A DNA stretch of 64,000 nucleotides from Schistosoma haematobium (lineage: Eukaryota; Platyhelminthes; Trematoda; Strigeidida; Schistosomatidae), in contig NC_067196.1 in the NCBI RefSeq assembly GCF_000699445.3, forward strand, positions 6,424,616 through 6,488,615, written 5' to 3'. Under the pieces are notes generated by a model. It was not told where the DNA came from. It was given only the letters and a program-made list of their open reading frames with translations, and did not search any database. Numbering within the stretch: position 1 is the stretch's first letter; each line of letters opens with the position of its first letter. Made by a program: the position numbers and the translations under genes. This document shows, one piece after another, positions 22,464-34,264 of this stretch.

Positions 22464-23886
22464 CTAAGTAACTCATAGGCTATTACAGAGATTCTGATTA
22501 GTTTGATGAATTGTAATAAGATAGTTGTTTACTTTTGTACTGAAACTAGTAAAGATATAGGACACGTTGAAGATGTGGTAATTATAATTATCATAGAGTC
22601 AAGCCAAGTAGTAAAAAGAGTATATTGTTCTAACTCTGTACAAAATCGACTTATATGAATATTGTATTAAAAGTAAAAGTACATAGAAATTTGTAATTTG
22701 TTAAATAGGTAGCTTAATTTACTGACTTTTCTCAGATCTGGATCGCTCTATGCCCCAATATACCATCATCAGTTTGTAATAGTTGACAGCGTTTTCACAT
22801 ATTCATGCTGGTACAATACGGTGTTACAGATGTGTTAAGGTTGGTCAAGCATTATCTGGTGAAGCCAATTGGCTTCTTTGGAAATGGTTTTCATTTCCCA
22901 AGGCTCTTAAATACACCACGTCGATGTGATTTTGTGAGAAAATCGTTACTTCCATGTAATAACGCACAAGCGTCGCAACATGGACAAACATAGTCTACAT
23001 GCGTACCGGTAACACAAGTTTTCATCTATGAATCGCTTGGCGTACACATAAGTATACTGACCTCGTAAGCAAATATAGGTTACATGCACACTGGTATCAC
23101 GTACGTTTTTCCTCATGCATCCCACCTGGGAAGATAGGTGGTCACAGCTTCCTTTGAATGTATTCACTACAGCTAACTGTTATTTATTCATATCATTGAT
23201 ACAAAGGCTTTCACTTCTTCACTTCTTGACATACACATAAGCATGAGCTCTCTTTCAGGAAAGGTTGATGGTTACCACTTTCTCATATTGGTTACCACAT
23301 TTCTTCGTCGTCTTCCTGAAAGATTATGCCACCGACCTTATTAGACATAGGGGAGACATTTTCAAGCTTACCTTCCTTGTGCTAATCCAGATGCACACCC
23401 TTTGAATAAACTTAAGCACATACATCATACAATCCAAAATTCATTCAGTTCATAGACATAAGCATACACATCAAGCAGCTTTGAAGAATTCAGAGAACCC
23501 ATACAATGGAACTCAATTAATCTGATTTGCAGCAGAGTGGTGACAAAGTCTGGTCACCTCCAACTGTTCAAGTTAGCTAGTGAGGTTTCCCATACTACCC
23601 CAGCAACACTGTAAAGATACTTTCTGTTATATTTCACTCTCTTCATGCTAGTATGTTATTTTATTCACAAATAGGTAATCATTTCAAGTATATTCAAGTT
23701 TTCATTCAATGTTATAACTAATTTAACAATGAAATATTCATTGAAAACAAAACTAGACTTGAAAATATTGTTCGGTTTAAAATGTCTATATATCGTTTAA
23801 ACAATTATGTCCATTAGTAACTCATATATCTAATTGCAATCTAATAATTAAAACTCTCCTAACCTAAATGGAATAATCTATGTTAT
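22464..23886. other. Unassigned stretch with imperfect local repetition
   Basis: Around 22990-23300 similar phrases recur (TACACATAAG at 23043 and 23229, TAGGTTAC/GATGGTTACC), suggesting an old tandem unit of about 185 bp. The frames at 22805-22993 (+) and 22946-23167 (-) are not recognisable. Confidence 0.3.
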
Positions 23887-24022
23887 TGGTTGAAATCATG
23901 AGTCAATTGAAGCTAGACCACCATGGAAAACGTGGAAGTACCGGATGGCCGTTTCGTCCTAGTATGGTACACCTCAGCAGTGCACATCCGCGATCCCGCC
24001 TCCCGCGAGATTCGAACCAGTG
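23887..24022 (-). mobile_element. SINE family B, 5'-truncated
   Basis: Tail, hammerhead and B box on the minus strand. The ribozyme core has A9 changed (CUGAGGU), so it is probably inactive. Confidence 0.8.
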
Positions 24023-24639
24023 AAATTTCTAAAAATCTTTACTAAACCCATTCTGATAATGATTTATGTTACACAAATAACAACCATTTTAATCATATAA
24101 TAGCACAATCATGTTATTGTTAGACATTTATTCCATTAACTAAACACTTAGATAATAGAGCAACAGGTATAAAGTCAATCATTCATTATATATTGTACTA
24201 TGTACCCATAGATTATTATATAATTTAAATACCTTTCAAAATACTTAAACTTTGTTAAGAGTTTACATTTGATATACTATAGTAAAAGGATTAAAATGTA
24301 ACTTGTTTTGTATAACCTTCACTTCAAGGTCATGGATATGCTAGGTATAATAATAATATAATTAAATCCTTTTCTAGTCTTTAGTAACCTTAGTAACATA
24401 GAAATAGAGGTGGAGTGGAGAGTCAGATTTTTAGACAGAATAATTTATTATGTACTATTAAATAAATTTTTGGATTAATCAAATGAAAAGAAATTGGGTT
24501 TTTGATTTCTTTTAAATCTAATCATGGATAATAACAATAGATTTGTTACTATACAGGAGATATTACTAATGATTAGGAAGTTAAGTAGTTAGTTAGTTGT
24601 TCAAAGAAAAAAAGAACTGTCATTTAGAATATGACCAAG
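24023..24639. other. AT-rich spacer, nothing recognised
   Basis: No supported feature. Confidence 0.4.
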
Positions 24640-25188
24640 TCAGTCAGTCAGTCAGCTACAACGTAGGACCAGGCACATATATGCATCGGTTCAAGTTGCC
24701 ATACCTCATTAACACAACAAGATGGACACCGGATTCATAAAAGTAGTTAATTCAGAGGTGGTAATATATAAGAGAAAGATTGCAATAAGGATATAGTACA
24801 GGAAGAAAGAATTAGTTCGTAGAAAGAAAGATATGAAGCGATTTTAATCTCTTATTTTAAGGGAAGATAGAGAGTGTATACACCGACGCCATTGTGATAG
24901 ATTCTGAGCCACGTCACCAAGAGTCTCTAACCATAGGTTACTATAGTCACACGGACCCCAACCAAATAGTCTGCATCTAACAACATGACTCACACTAGAA
25001 GTTAGTGAGTTCAAGCACTGATGCCACGTTTTGGTTTGGCCGCCCCTAACTTTCTTCCAACACCGGTTAGCATTGCACGTCGTGGTAATCGATGTTCGGG
25101 CAAACGTAACACGTGACCCAACCATCTCAGTAGATGAAGATTCACAACGTCATCAACTGATTTACCATCTTTCCCTAATACCAAATAG
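24640..25188 (-). mobile_element. Non-LTR retrotransposon 3' end ((TGAC)n tail)
   Basis: The minus-strand C-terminal frame (24844-25125) contains WKKVRGGQTKTWHQCL, SHVVRCRLFGWGP and RRCIHSLSSLK. These align with 54331-54675. The 3' end is a run of GACT repeats (24643-24658). 5'-truncated and non-functional. Confidence 0.75.
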
Positions 25189-25275
25189 TATAATTAACTA
25201 TTATCACAGTATTTAATAAACAATAAATACTAAGTTTGTAATGCAGAAGACTTGATGAGGAAAACTAATCGGTGA

Positions 25276-25550
25276 GACTATAATTTATGGACGACCTTGG
25301 AACAATACTGAAGTGACTTTGAGAATGGACACTTACTGATTAGGACTAAATGAGGGTTATATAAAGCAGTTAGAATTCTCATTTACAATTGATGGTTAGG
25401 GTTAAAAAAATCAGATTAGGGGTTTTCCTCACGAACTGACATCAGCTATACTGTCAAAACCCTATTTAGCCAAATGTATAGATGAATTGCTTGCCGAAAT
25501 TCGTGACTCATTATCTTATATCTGATTGGTTCGTCTGTAAATTATAGACT
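25276..25550 (+). mobile_element. MITE, second copy
   Basis: Left repeat GACTATAATTTATGGACGAC, right end GTAAATTATAGAC. The internal block ACGAACTGACATCAGCTATA is shared with 17107-17385. Confidence 0.75.
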
Positions 25551-25675
25551 CGTCAACTAAGTTATTATTCAATGTAAAGTTACAGAGTTCCTTCGTAATC
25601 ATTTGCAAATTGTCCATCGATTATCTAAATCTCCATAGTTCCTTCATTGCTATTAAAATTACTCTTTGTTTACAT

Positions 25676-25775
25676 CTTAATGTTCTTTCATTCGATCTTC
25701 TCAATCATCTGCTGCCAGGCATTCCACTTCTGATTGGTGTTACATACTACTTGTGTTTTTCAACATAAGTCGCAT
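25676..25775 (-). repeat. Family F LTR fragment
   Basis: The inverse of this piece matches the LTR block with GCAGATGATTGAGAAGATCG and TATGTAACACCAATC. Confidence 0.45.
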
Positions 25776-25884
25776 ACAATATAAGTTTACAGAAATTAAA
25801 CTGGAATGATAAATGAACAAACTAACAGTAAAACTGTCTTACTTACTTACTTACACCTACTATTCAAATAGACAGATCATGGAT

Positions 25885-25962
25885 AGCACTGAAGTCTAGA
25901 ATGTGCATTTTGTCCTACTTAAGACTTGTCAACTGGATGTAACTCCATAGTAGTGTTGATTA
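25885..25962 (-). mobile_element. Sm-alpha hammerhead fragment
   Basis: Only the ribozyme region survives (CCAGTTGACAAGTCTTAAGT on the minus strand). The core is mutated. Confidence 0.5.
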
Positions 25963-26221
25963 ATACATTAGGACGAAGAGCACGTTCTGAGTTCTATTAC
26001 AAGACACAATTCGTTTATTTTGTAACTAAGAATCTGAGAAAAATTGTTATATTGAGCCAATCTGTACAGACTATACATATGCCAACTAAGACTAACCATA
26101 ATTCAGTCAAAAATATAAACAAGGTAATAAATTAAATCCCCTTCTAATAATAGATATAATAGTTTAGATTAGAAAGCCGTTTGCTTAGAGATTAAACCTG
26201 GATAAGAAAACATTTTCGACT

Positions 26222-26460
26222 AATTAATAGCCAACTGAAGCTAGATTACCATGAAAGACCACCTGGAAGCACTAGACGACCGTTTCGTCTTAGTATGGGA
26301 CTCCTCGGCAGCGTGCATCCACGACCTTGCCCCGCCAGATTTGAACCCAGGATATACCATTCTAGAGGTAAAGCATTCCTGCGCAAAACCGATAGATTCT
26401 GAGTTCGAATCTCGTAAGGCAGGATCATGGATGCGCACTCCTAAGGAGTCCCATACGAAG
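26222..26460. mobile_element. SINE family B foldback pair
   Basis: 26222-26360 (-) runs from tail to B box. 26362-26460 (+) runs from head through the first ribozyme strand. Arms meet head to head. The minus ribozyme has U4 changed (CCGAGGA). The frames on both strands here are by-products of the repeat. Confidence 0.75.
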
Positions 26461-26809
26461 ACTGATAATAATGATTAGCGTTATCAATGATTGGATAATT
26501 TGTAAACAATTACTCATTTATTTTTGTTATGTTTTCTTTAATTTAATCAATAAATAATTAGTAATAACATCTACCACCTATAAATATCATGATGGATTTT
26601 AGTCTTAAAATTAGAATTTACCAATTATGATATAGTTTTTAGACAAATACAATGTGTAAGAAATAAATGTGTCTAAAGAGAAAAATAAAGAAAACTGTTA
26701 ATTGATCGGTGTTTGTTACCATTCTGATGAGAAAATATGAAATGATTACTGCTAAGTACAATTTAATTGTTGTGTAATATTGTGGAAACATTTTTTGAAG
26801 ATGTGAACA
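26461..26809. other. AT-rich spacer, nothing recognised
   Basis: No supported feature. Confidence 0.4.
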
Positions 26810-27285
26810 AAGATGGATAGTGGCTAGCAGTGGAATCCAGGACGAGAGTTTCGTCCTATTTGAGACTCGTCAGCTGGATATACTCTCATCTCACTCCGGG
26901 ATTCGAAACCGGTACCGTTAGCTTCAAATGCTATCGTGTTATCTACTTAGCTACTGAGTTCTGAACAAGTAAGTGGCTATCAGGACTCAATAACTGGGTA
27001 GATAACACGATATTATTTGAAGCGAACGGTATTGGGTTCGAGTCCCGGAGTGAACATCAACCCTCAGATGAAGGTGCATCTAGCTGATGAGTCTCAAGTA
27101 GGTCGAAACGCGTATCCTGGATTCCACTGCTAGCTACTATCCATCTTTGTTCATAATGCATGTGACTTGAGATAATATCGATGCAATGCTCATAGTATGC
27201 ACATATGCCAATAAGATATTGACCAGTTACAGTCCTAAATATCCATAGGAAGATTCAAGTAAATAATACCAAGAGAATTTGTGAA
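26810..27285. mobile_element. Sm-alpha foldback pair, head to head
   Basis: 26810-26957 (-) carries ribozyme and head, and 26978-27281 (+) is a full-length copy with A box AATAACTGGGTAG-like and B box GGTTCGAGTCC. The two heads face each other over about 20 nt. Confidence 0.85.
26835..26879 (-). ncRNA. Hammerhead ribozyme, intact core (Sm-alpha)
   Basis: Minus strand: AUCCAG, CUGACGA, stem II GUCU/GGAC with loop CAAAUA, GAAA, stem III starting AC/GU, cleavage after GUC, then CUGGAU. Stem I is a perfect 6 bp. Stem III has only two secure pairs, so dimeric folding would be needed. It is the best-kept Sm-alpha core in the window. Confidence 0.75.
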
Positions 27286-28030
27286 GATACTCTGATTTTG
27301 TGTATCATTTTTGAAGTTAATTAGAATTAGTGTAAAAGCGAAGCGACTAGGTAATTGCTTTCTTAAATACTTTATATCTCAAACTTCGAGAAAACTTATA
27401 CTTCTACTGATCTCTTATATACGACATTGTAAGTTATTAGTGATAGGTGTAGAATTGTTGAGGATGCTAGGTACCTTAAACGCAGTTAGTAAATGTCTTA
27501 TTTTTGGAATTTCGAATTTCTTGTTTTCGCGCCAAAAGCACCCGTTTTCACCTCATGTTGTATTTCCCGCTTGGCAGAACATCAAACGTTATTGGTCCGT
27601 TGTCTCTTATTATACTATTTTGTAATGCTTGTCAAGGACACATTCATGCTGTATATTTACGCTTCAGTTGTGCTTGTTGTTGTTATTGTTTATGCTTCTG
27701 GCTGCTTGTGGAGTACAATTTCCCTTTTCTGACCTGAAATTCTCCTTTTAGTTAGTGGGGCTGGGATGCATTGGAATAGTTAGCTTATCTGGTCATTTTG
27801 TCGCTGAGTCCTCGTTCCGTTCACAGAGTTAAACGATCTCGTAATATTTTCAAATATCACAAGAAGATCTGGATATATCTTGTTGAATATGAACAAACAC
27901 ACTCATTCAAGTGAACGTCTTTTATTGTTTGCATAGTAATTTTCAATGGTAAATTTATTACAATTTGATAGATAAATATAACAAAGAGTTAAGATATTTA
28001 GCTTATAAAAAATGACTTCCTGAACAAACT
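27286..28030. other. Unassigned, GC-richer block, possible LTR or leader
   Basis: 27470-27840 is distinct in composition, with a pyrimidine-rich stretch and overlapping frames (27311-27625, 27493-27732, 27504-27737) in different phases that show no known motif. It may be a retroelement leader. Confidence 0.25.
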
Positions 28031-28449
28031 TACTTACGCCTGTTACTCACAATGGAGCATAGGCCGCCAACCAGCATTCTCCAACTCACTCTGTCTTCGG
28101 CATTCCTTTCTAGTTCTATCTAATTTTTGTTCATTTTTTTCATGTCTGTCTCCATTCCTTGACGTAATGTACCTAGAGTAATTAAAAAAGACAAACATTT
28201 ATGTAACCATATGATTTACTTAATATTATATAAGATGACAATATATTTCAAATGGAGGGGAAAACCAGAAAATGAAACTACACATGATAGTATCTATCTT
28301 CAGGACATTTTTAATATAATTCTTTAATAACCATCTAATCATTAAATAATAATTTAAAGGATTGATTATTCTTCCGAATATGACTCTTTGAAGAAACATA
28401 GTTTTTTAATGTTTTTCGGAAACACCTTTCAAATTAAAACTTATGATTA
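28031..28449. repeat. 419-bp duplicated segment, copy 1
   Basis: It is collinear, without gaps, with 33846-34264 (constant offset 5815; three mismatches noticed by eye). The first about 145 bp are an RTE 3' end in minus orientation (CTTACGCCTGTTACTC...GACGTAATGTA); the remaining about 270 bp are unassigned. Confidence 0.9.
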
Positions 28450-29390
28450 GCCCCGTTGGAGCATAGGCCGCTGACCAGCATTCTTTAATACACTATATCT
28501 TAGGACTTCCTTTCTACTTCTATCCAATTGCTGTTCATTCATCTCATGTCTGTCTCCATTTCTCGACGTAATATGTTTTATTAGTCTTCCTCTTCTACTT
28601 TCGCCTTGAGGATTCCATGTGAGGGCTTGTCTTGTGACACAGTTCGGTGCTTTCCTCAATGTGTGTCCTATCCACTCACGGCGCTTCTTCTTGATTTATC
28701 CCTCCGCTGGAATCTGGTTTGTTCCCTCCCACAGTAAGCTGTTGCTCGTAGTGTTTGACCGACAGATCCGAAGTATTTTTTGTAGACAACTGTTAATAAA
28801 CACTTGTATCTTCTGGATGACGGCTTTCGTGGTTCTCCAAGTTTTCGCCACATACAGTAGAATTGTATTGACATTTGAATTGAAAATTCTGATATCGGTG
28901 TTGGTTAACAGACAGTTGTTTTGAGTTCCAGATGTTCTTCAGTTGTAGATATGCTGCTCTTGTTTTGCTGATCCTCACTTTCACATTTGCGTCAAATCCA
29001 CTGTGTTCATCGATGATGCTTCCCATATATGTAAAGGTTTTCATATTTTCCAAAACTTCTCTTTCAAGTGTGATTTGATTGTTGCATGTTGTGTTGTATC
29101 GGAGAATCTTGCTTTTCCCTTTGTGTATGTTGAGACCTACTGCTCCTGAGGCTGCTGATACATTGATCGTCTTTTCCTGCATTTGTTTTTGCGTGTGCGA
29201 TAAAAGAGCCAGACCATCTGCGAAGGCTAGATCGTCTAGCTGCATCCTATCTGCCCACTGTGTCCCGTACTTTCCTTCAGATGTTGACGTCTTCATGATC
29301 CAGTCGATGACCAGGACAAGGAGAAAGGGTGAGAGTAAGCAACCTTGACTGACACCAGTCTTTACTTCGAACAAAACTGACCATAAGATA
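28450..29390 (-). pseudogene. RTE-type retrotransposon remnant: RT and C-terminus
   Basis: 5'-truncated minus-strand element. It starts within the reverse transcriptase at GVSQGCLLSPFL and has the catalytic box as FADG instead of FADD, so the enzyme would be dead. It continues with GLNIHKGKSKIL, GSIIDEH and LKNIWNSKQLS (frame 28793-29410). Later frames are shifted (28668-28874, 28447-28659), the last with [11 protein letters not shown] typical of schistosome RTE (SR2-like) elements. The 5' part (endonuclease) is absent. It lies directly against the duplicated segment. Confidence 0.85.
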
Positions 29391-30237
29391 AAGATTAAAT
29401 TCTCATTCAAAACATCATTTCTTACTATATCTCTATATTACAGTCTACTTAAAATGTAATCTTTATTTAAATAAATCATCACGAAATACTAAATTCTAAA
29501 CCAATTACTTAGGAAATTCATTGAAATAAAAAAAATGTCAGTAAGTTAATTAAATTGAAGCAAAAATATATCCATTGATTTTAATGTTATATAGATGTAA
29601 GTAGTCGAATGAAAACTCATTTCGGCTTAGGTTTCTTGTCTGTTGATACTCGTCAACAAGATATACATGCATACATTTTACTTCCAGTCGGATTCAAAAC
29701 TCCATCATTCAGCTTCACATGATTGCAGGTATAGTTAGTTGACGAGTATCAATAAGCAGGAAAACTAGATCTAAGGTTTCTTGCCAGTTGCCATGAGCTA
29801 TTTAAGATCTTAACACCATGTAAACGATATCAAGTCGCTTAGAAAAGTGATTACATGTAATTAAATCGATCAAATTTGAACTATTATTGTCTTTATTTCG
29901 TGATCAGTCAATCCCAACTGGTTTTTCTTTTAAATAAACAAGACTGTTTGCAATCCACTTTAAAATATACAAAGTAGATATAATAATAAGTTCCGTATTC
30001 TCCAATTTTTAAATCCCTTGATTTGTTGATTCACTTATTGATTCTTGAAATTTATATATATATAAGGGTATAAGGTTAGAATCATCTGGACACTAATCTG
30101 AATGTAGTTGAAACACTATAAACTAACATTAAACAGTATGTTTACAAATGATAGTTTTGAAGACAAACCAAACCAGATGATTATAAATTATTGACTTGAT
30201 CTGTTTTCCCATAGAATCACTACTTTATTTCTAGACT
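29391..30237. other. AT-rich spacer, nothing recognised
   Basis: Two related short phrases (GACGAGTATCAA near 29738 and its inverse near 29646) are the only pattern seen. Confidence 0.35.
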
Positions 30238-30840
30238 AACTCATAGGTGAACTGATTGGTCCTGGGTTCGAATCTCACGAGACAGGATCGTGGTTGCATA
30301 CTGCTGAGTAGTCACCTAATAGGAAGAAATGGTCGACCAGTGCTTCCAGGTTTTCCATGGTGATATAGCTTTAATTGACTCATAATCTCAACTATTAAAA
30401 TCATTATGATATCCACAAAACCCCTTTTAATATTAATCATTATATGCTCACTAGTGACTGGCTTTAAGAGGTATTTCTTGGAGTTCTAGTGAAAAGCAGT
30501 GAACAGTGAAGTTCAACCAGGTCTGTTGTGAGATAGTAACTCACTGAAGACAATGGTGGATGTGTCTCTCGAATTCGTGGATTAGTTGAAGTAAGACATT
30601 AACACCGTTGGATGCCGGCAGGCTCAGAGGTTAAGAGGTTAAGCGTTCGCGTGCGAAACTGATGAGTCACGGATTCGAATCCGGGGAATGGAACCGTGGA
30701 TACACATTGATGGGGAGTCCCACAATAGGAGGAAACGACCGTTCAATGCTCCCAGGTTTTCCATGGTTACCTATCTTTAGTTGATTCATGATCTCAACTA
30801 TTAAAATTACTATAATATCCATAAAACTCATCTCTGATAT
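30238..30840 (+). mobile_element. SINE family B head-to-tail dimer
   Basis: Unit 1 (30238-30427) starts just before the B box and has ribozyme and tail. Unit 2 (30428-30840) is a full copy. The junction is seamless (CCCCTTTTAATATTAATCAT), as in a multimer. Both ribozymes have base changes in the core. Confidence 0.85.
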
Positions 30841-31276
30841 CATTCAACAATTGTTTGATCAACTAAATCTGTGAAATGAGTTAAATTACTATCAAATAAA
30901 TGTTTATTCTTTTGCCAGAACATATTACTGTTTAATTATACAGAATTCAAACTGGATTCACTTCAGTCTTTAATGATATACTTTAACAGATTACTATTCA
31001 TTGAATAATCATTAATAAGTATACAAATGGCTTAATAGATATTTCATCTATATTAGAAACTTTATACATGAATATCTGTTCATTGAAATCTACATTATCC
31101 AAATTGTAAATCATCAAGATATAATGTTTTAAACACATGTATATGAAAGCTGGCTTATTGAAAAACAAAGAAGTTAATATAACTTTAGTTAATTGTATCA
31201 AACCAGTTATTATCTTTATATAAAAAGGTAGATATTACATATCGAGATTCATTTGAAAAGTATAAGAAGCTAGAAA
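30841..31276. other. AT-rich spacer, nothing recognised
   Basis: The frame at 30998-31201 (-) shows no motif. Confidence 0.4.
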
Positions 31277-32030
31277 TGATTTACTTACTTACATACTAAC
31301 ATGCGCTTGTTACACCTCGTCGGGGAGTATAGGTCAACCATCAGCATTCTCCATTCAACCCTGTCCTCGGCAATACTTTCCATTTCATTACAATTGTTAT
31401 TCATTCTTTTCATATCTGCTTCCGATTCCCGACGTAGTATGTAGTTTGGCTTTCCGCTTTCACGATTTCACTTCAGGATTCCCAGTTAGCGCTTGCCTCG
31501 TGATGCAGTTTGATGATTTGCGTAATGTATGTCCTATCTATTTCCATCGTCTTCCTAATTTCCTCCTCATCTGGAATCTGGTTTGTTCTCTCCCAAAGAA
31601 GGCTGTTGCTTATGGTATCCGACCAATGGATGTTGAGTATCTTGCGTAAACAACCATTTATTAATACTTGTACCTTCTTGATGGTGGCTGTTGTAGTTCT
31701 CCAAGTTTCAGCTCCGTACAGTAGAACTGCCTTGACGTTTGTATTGAAGATTTTGACTTTAATGTTGGCTGACAGTTGTTCTGAGTTCCATATGTTCAGT
31801 TGTAGGAATACCGTCCATACCTTAAAAATTCATGCCTCCACATCTACATCAGATCCTCCTTGTTCATCGATGATGCTTCCTAGGCAGGTGAAATACTCAA
31901 CATCTTTCAAAATGATTGGGTTGGTGTTTCCTGTGTCAAATTTGGGGATCGTCCTTTTTCCTTTGTGTATGTTGAGGGTTACTGATTCAGTGGCTACTGC
32001 TACACTAGTTGTCTTTATCTTCATCATCTT
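31277..32030 (-). pseudogene. RTE-type retrotransposon 3' remnant
   Basis: Minus strand, frame 31830-32033 with LNIHKGKRTIPK and CLGSIIDEQGGSD, then shifted frames to the 3' end, which closes with GTAAGTAAG-type repeats (TACTTACTTACA on the plus strand near 31280). It is an independent copy of the family at 28450-29390. Confidence 0.8.
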
Positions 32031-32674
32031 CAATAAATATACACAAACTCTAGAATTTATCAGCTTAAGATTCGTTGAGACTAATTATTAGTTATTGGTT
32101 AAAGGCTATTATTTTTAACAATGATTTTTGACATATCTTCTATAGGCTGTACACATAGTTGATAAAAAAATAATAATCTTTGATATTTGGTGAATTAAAT
32201 ATAGTTGACTAGAATTACTGCTACATTTACAAGTACTCTGTTCGACTATAGAAACATTCGAATTTAGAGGACCATGTTCCTGGTAACATGTATTCTTTAG
32301 TCAGTGAAAGTTTGACCTTTATTAGTTACCCATACTAGCAGTTTACCATCATTAATCATTTTCTTATGTTGAAAACTGTCCCTATGTCCTTAATAGTATG
32401 AATTTCAACACTTAGTATTTATTTAACTGGTGTTAACTGTACAATACAGCTCTACTTCACAAATGATAAAGACAGTTAAAAAGAGTTCAGGTTATCTGGG
32501 CTTTTGTTTTATATGTTAGTTCTGTCTTTAAAGGATAAACCCGATGATATTTTTAAATTCACATTTAAGAAATGACCTTTACCGCCATCTGATTGTGTTA
32601 TCTTTTTTAGTTTGCTAATTATGTCTCTAATTCACTGGGTGCTGATACATAAAGAGAGTTACCAGTATAATGAT
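32031..32674. other. AT-rich spacer, nothing recognised
   Basis: No supported feature. Confidence 0.4.
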
Positions 32675-33275
32675 TTGTAGAGATTGTAGTATTTTCAAAG
32701 TTGAAATCACGAGTTGATCTAAGTTAGACAACATTCGGAAAGGTAGGAGCAATCAACAACAGTATGAAATCCATACACAGTGTACATTCATAACCTCACA
32801 CGCATTACTAGAGTCAAAAGCATTCAATCTCGCGCGAGAACGCTTAACCTTTAAACCATTTAGTCGGCATCCGACCACAGTAATGTCTAATTTTATTCAA
32901 TCAATCCACGATATTGCGCAATCCTCCATCTACTGCCCGAGGTGGATATCTGTCTCACACTCGACACGGATAGAACTCCACTGATAAAGGCTTCTCACTA
33001 GAACTAGGGAAAAATCCACCTCCTGGAGAAGATGGAAGGTTGCGCAATATCGTGGATTGATTGAATAAAATTAGACATTACCGCGGTCGGATACCGACTA
33101 AATGGTTTAAAGGTCAAGCATTCTCGCGCGAGGTCGAATGTTTAGGGCTCGAGTTACGCGTGTAGGTTCGTGAATGCACACTGTGTAGGGATTTCATACT
33201 AAGTCGAAACTGTTCGTTAGTGCTTCTAGGTTTCCGATTGTTGTCTAGCTTAGACCGATTCATGATTTCAACTGT
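32675..33275. mobile_element. SINE family B large palindrome
   Basis: Left arm 32675-32960 (-) and right arm 33030-33275 (+) share private variants (for example GATATTGCGCAATC on one arm and its inverse on the other, and TAATTTTATTCAATC likewise). They are therefore an inverted duplication of one copy, not two insertions. The unpaired centre of about 70-100 nt is the family-B 5' body. Confidence 0.85.
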
Positions 33276-33561
33276 GAGAATAAATATGGCTGTTCGAAAC
33301 ACAAACTGCCTTGAAAGTTTTACCTTGTTATCTCATACTAAAATATGAGCTACTAACGGTAAAATGTTGTATACTGTTTACTTTTTCAAAGATTTCGCTG
33401 TAAAACCCGTTTGTAGTAGAATAAACTCAATCGTTTCGTAATTTGGAATTACCGTAGTCCAAAACTGGGAATCCAATTTGTATTTGTTTGTCCGGTTTCA
33501 ACGAAAAATAGGCAGCTTTTTGTTCAAAAAATAATAATTTAATAAATATAGGACTCATGAT

Positions 33562-33622
33562 GTATTCACTTACGCCTGTTACTCCTCGTGGAGGAGCATA
33601 GGCCGCCCACCAGCACTCTTCA
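33562..33622 (-). mobile_element. RTE 3' end, short fragment
   Basis: Minus-strand 3' terminus only: GGCGGCCTATGCTCCTCCAC ... AACAGGCGTAAGT. Confidence 0.7.
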
Positions 33623-33845
33623 TCCATCCATTTCGATTATGTAAAAGAAGCATATTTAAACAAACGATATCATACAAGTCCAGAAAACAATCATGATTTA
33701 TTATTTGTTTTATTGGATATAAATTTAAAAGATACACTATTAGTAGTTTGGTATCTCATAAATTCATTCTATTCAGTATGAACAGTTTGCCTAAATAAGA
33801 TGGTGGTTGGAGGTAGTCAACAGGAAACCCTGGACCTTAGTTACA

Positions 33846-34264
33846 TACTTACGCCTGTTACTCACAATGGAGCATAGGCCGCCAACCAGCATTCTCCAAC
33901 CCACTCTGTCTTCGGCATTCCTTTCTAGTTCTATCTAATTTTTGTTCATTTTTTTCATGTCTGTCTCCATTCCTTGACGTAATGTACCTAGAGTAATTAA
34001 AAAAGACAAACATTTATGTAACCATATGATTTACTTAATATTATATAAGATGACAATATATTTCAAATGGAGGGGAAAACCAGAAAATGAAACTAAACAT
34101 GATAGTATCTATCTTCAGGACATTTTTAATATAATTCTTTAATAACCATCTAATCATTAAATAATAATTTAAAGGATTGATTATTCTTCCGAATATGACT
34201 CTTTGAAGAAACATAGTTTTTTAATGTTTTTCGGAAACACCTTTCAAATTAAAACTTATAATTA
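33846..34264. repeat. 419-bp duplicated segment, copy 2
   Basis: It is collinear with 28031-28449 at about 99% identity. On its right the family-D retroposon tail begins; on copy 1 an RTE remnant occupies that side. The duplication includes an RTE 3' end. Confidence 0.9.

Noticed and set aside
24643..24658. CRISPR-like or regulatory meaning of the CAGT repeats
   Set aside because: They form the simple 3' tail of a LINE fragment, and no spaced direct repeats exist in the window.
27311..27737. Overlapping frames of 104, 79 and 77 codons as a gene
   Set aside because: Three phases are open at once over a pyrimidine-rich block, without motifs, splice context or start-site support.
28619..29348. 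Plus-strand frames overlapping the RTE remnants (also 31446-32091)
   Set aside because: They are antisense to recognisable reverse-transcriptase coding sequence.
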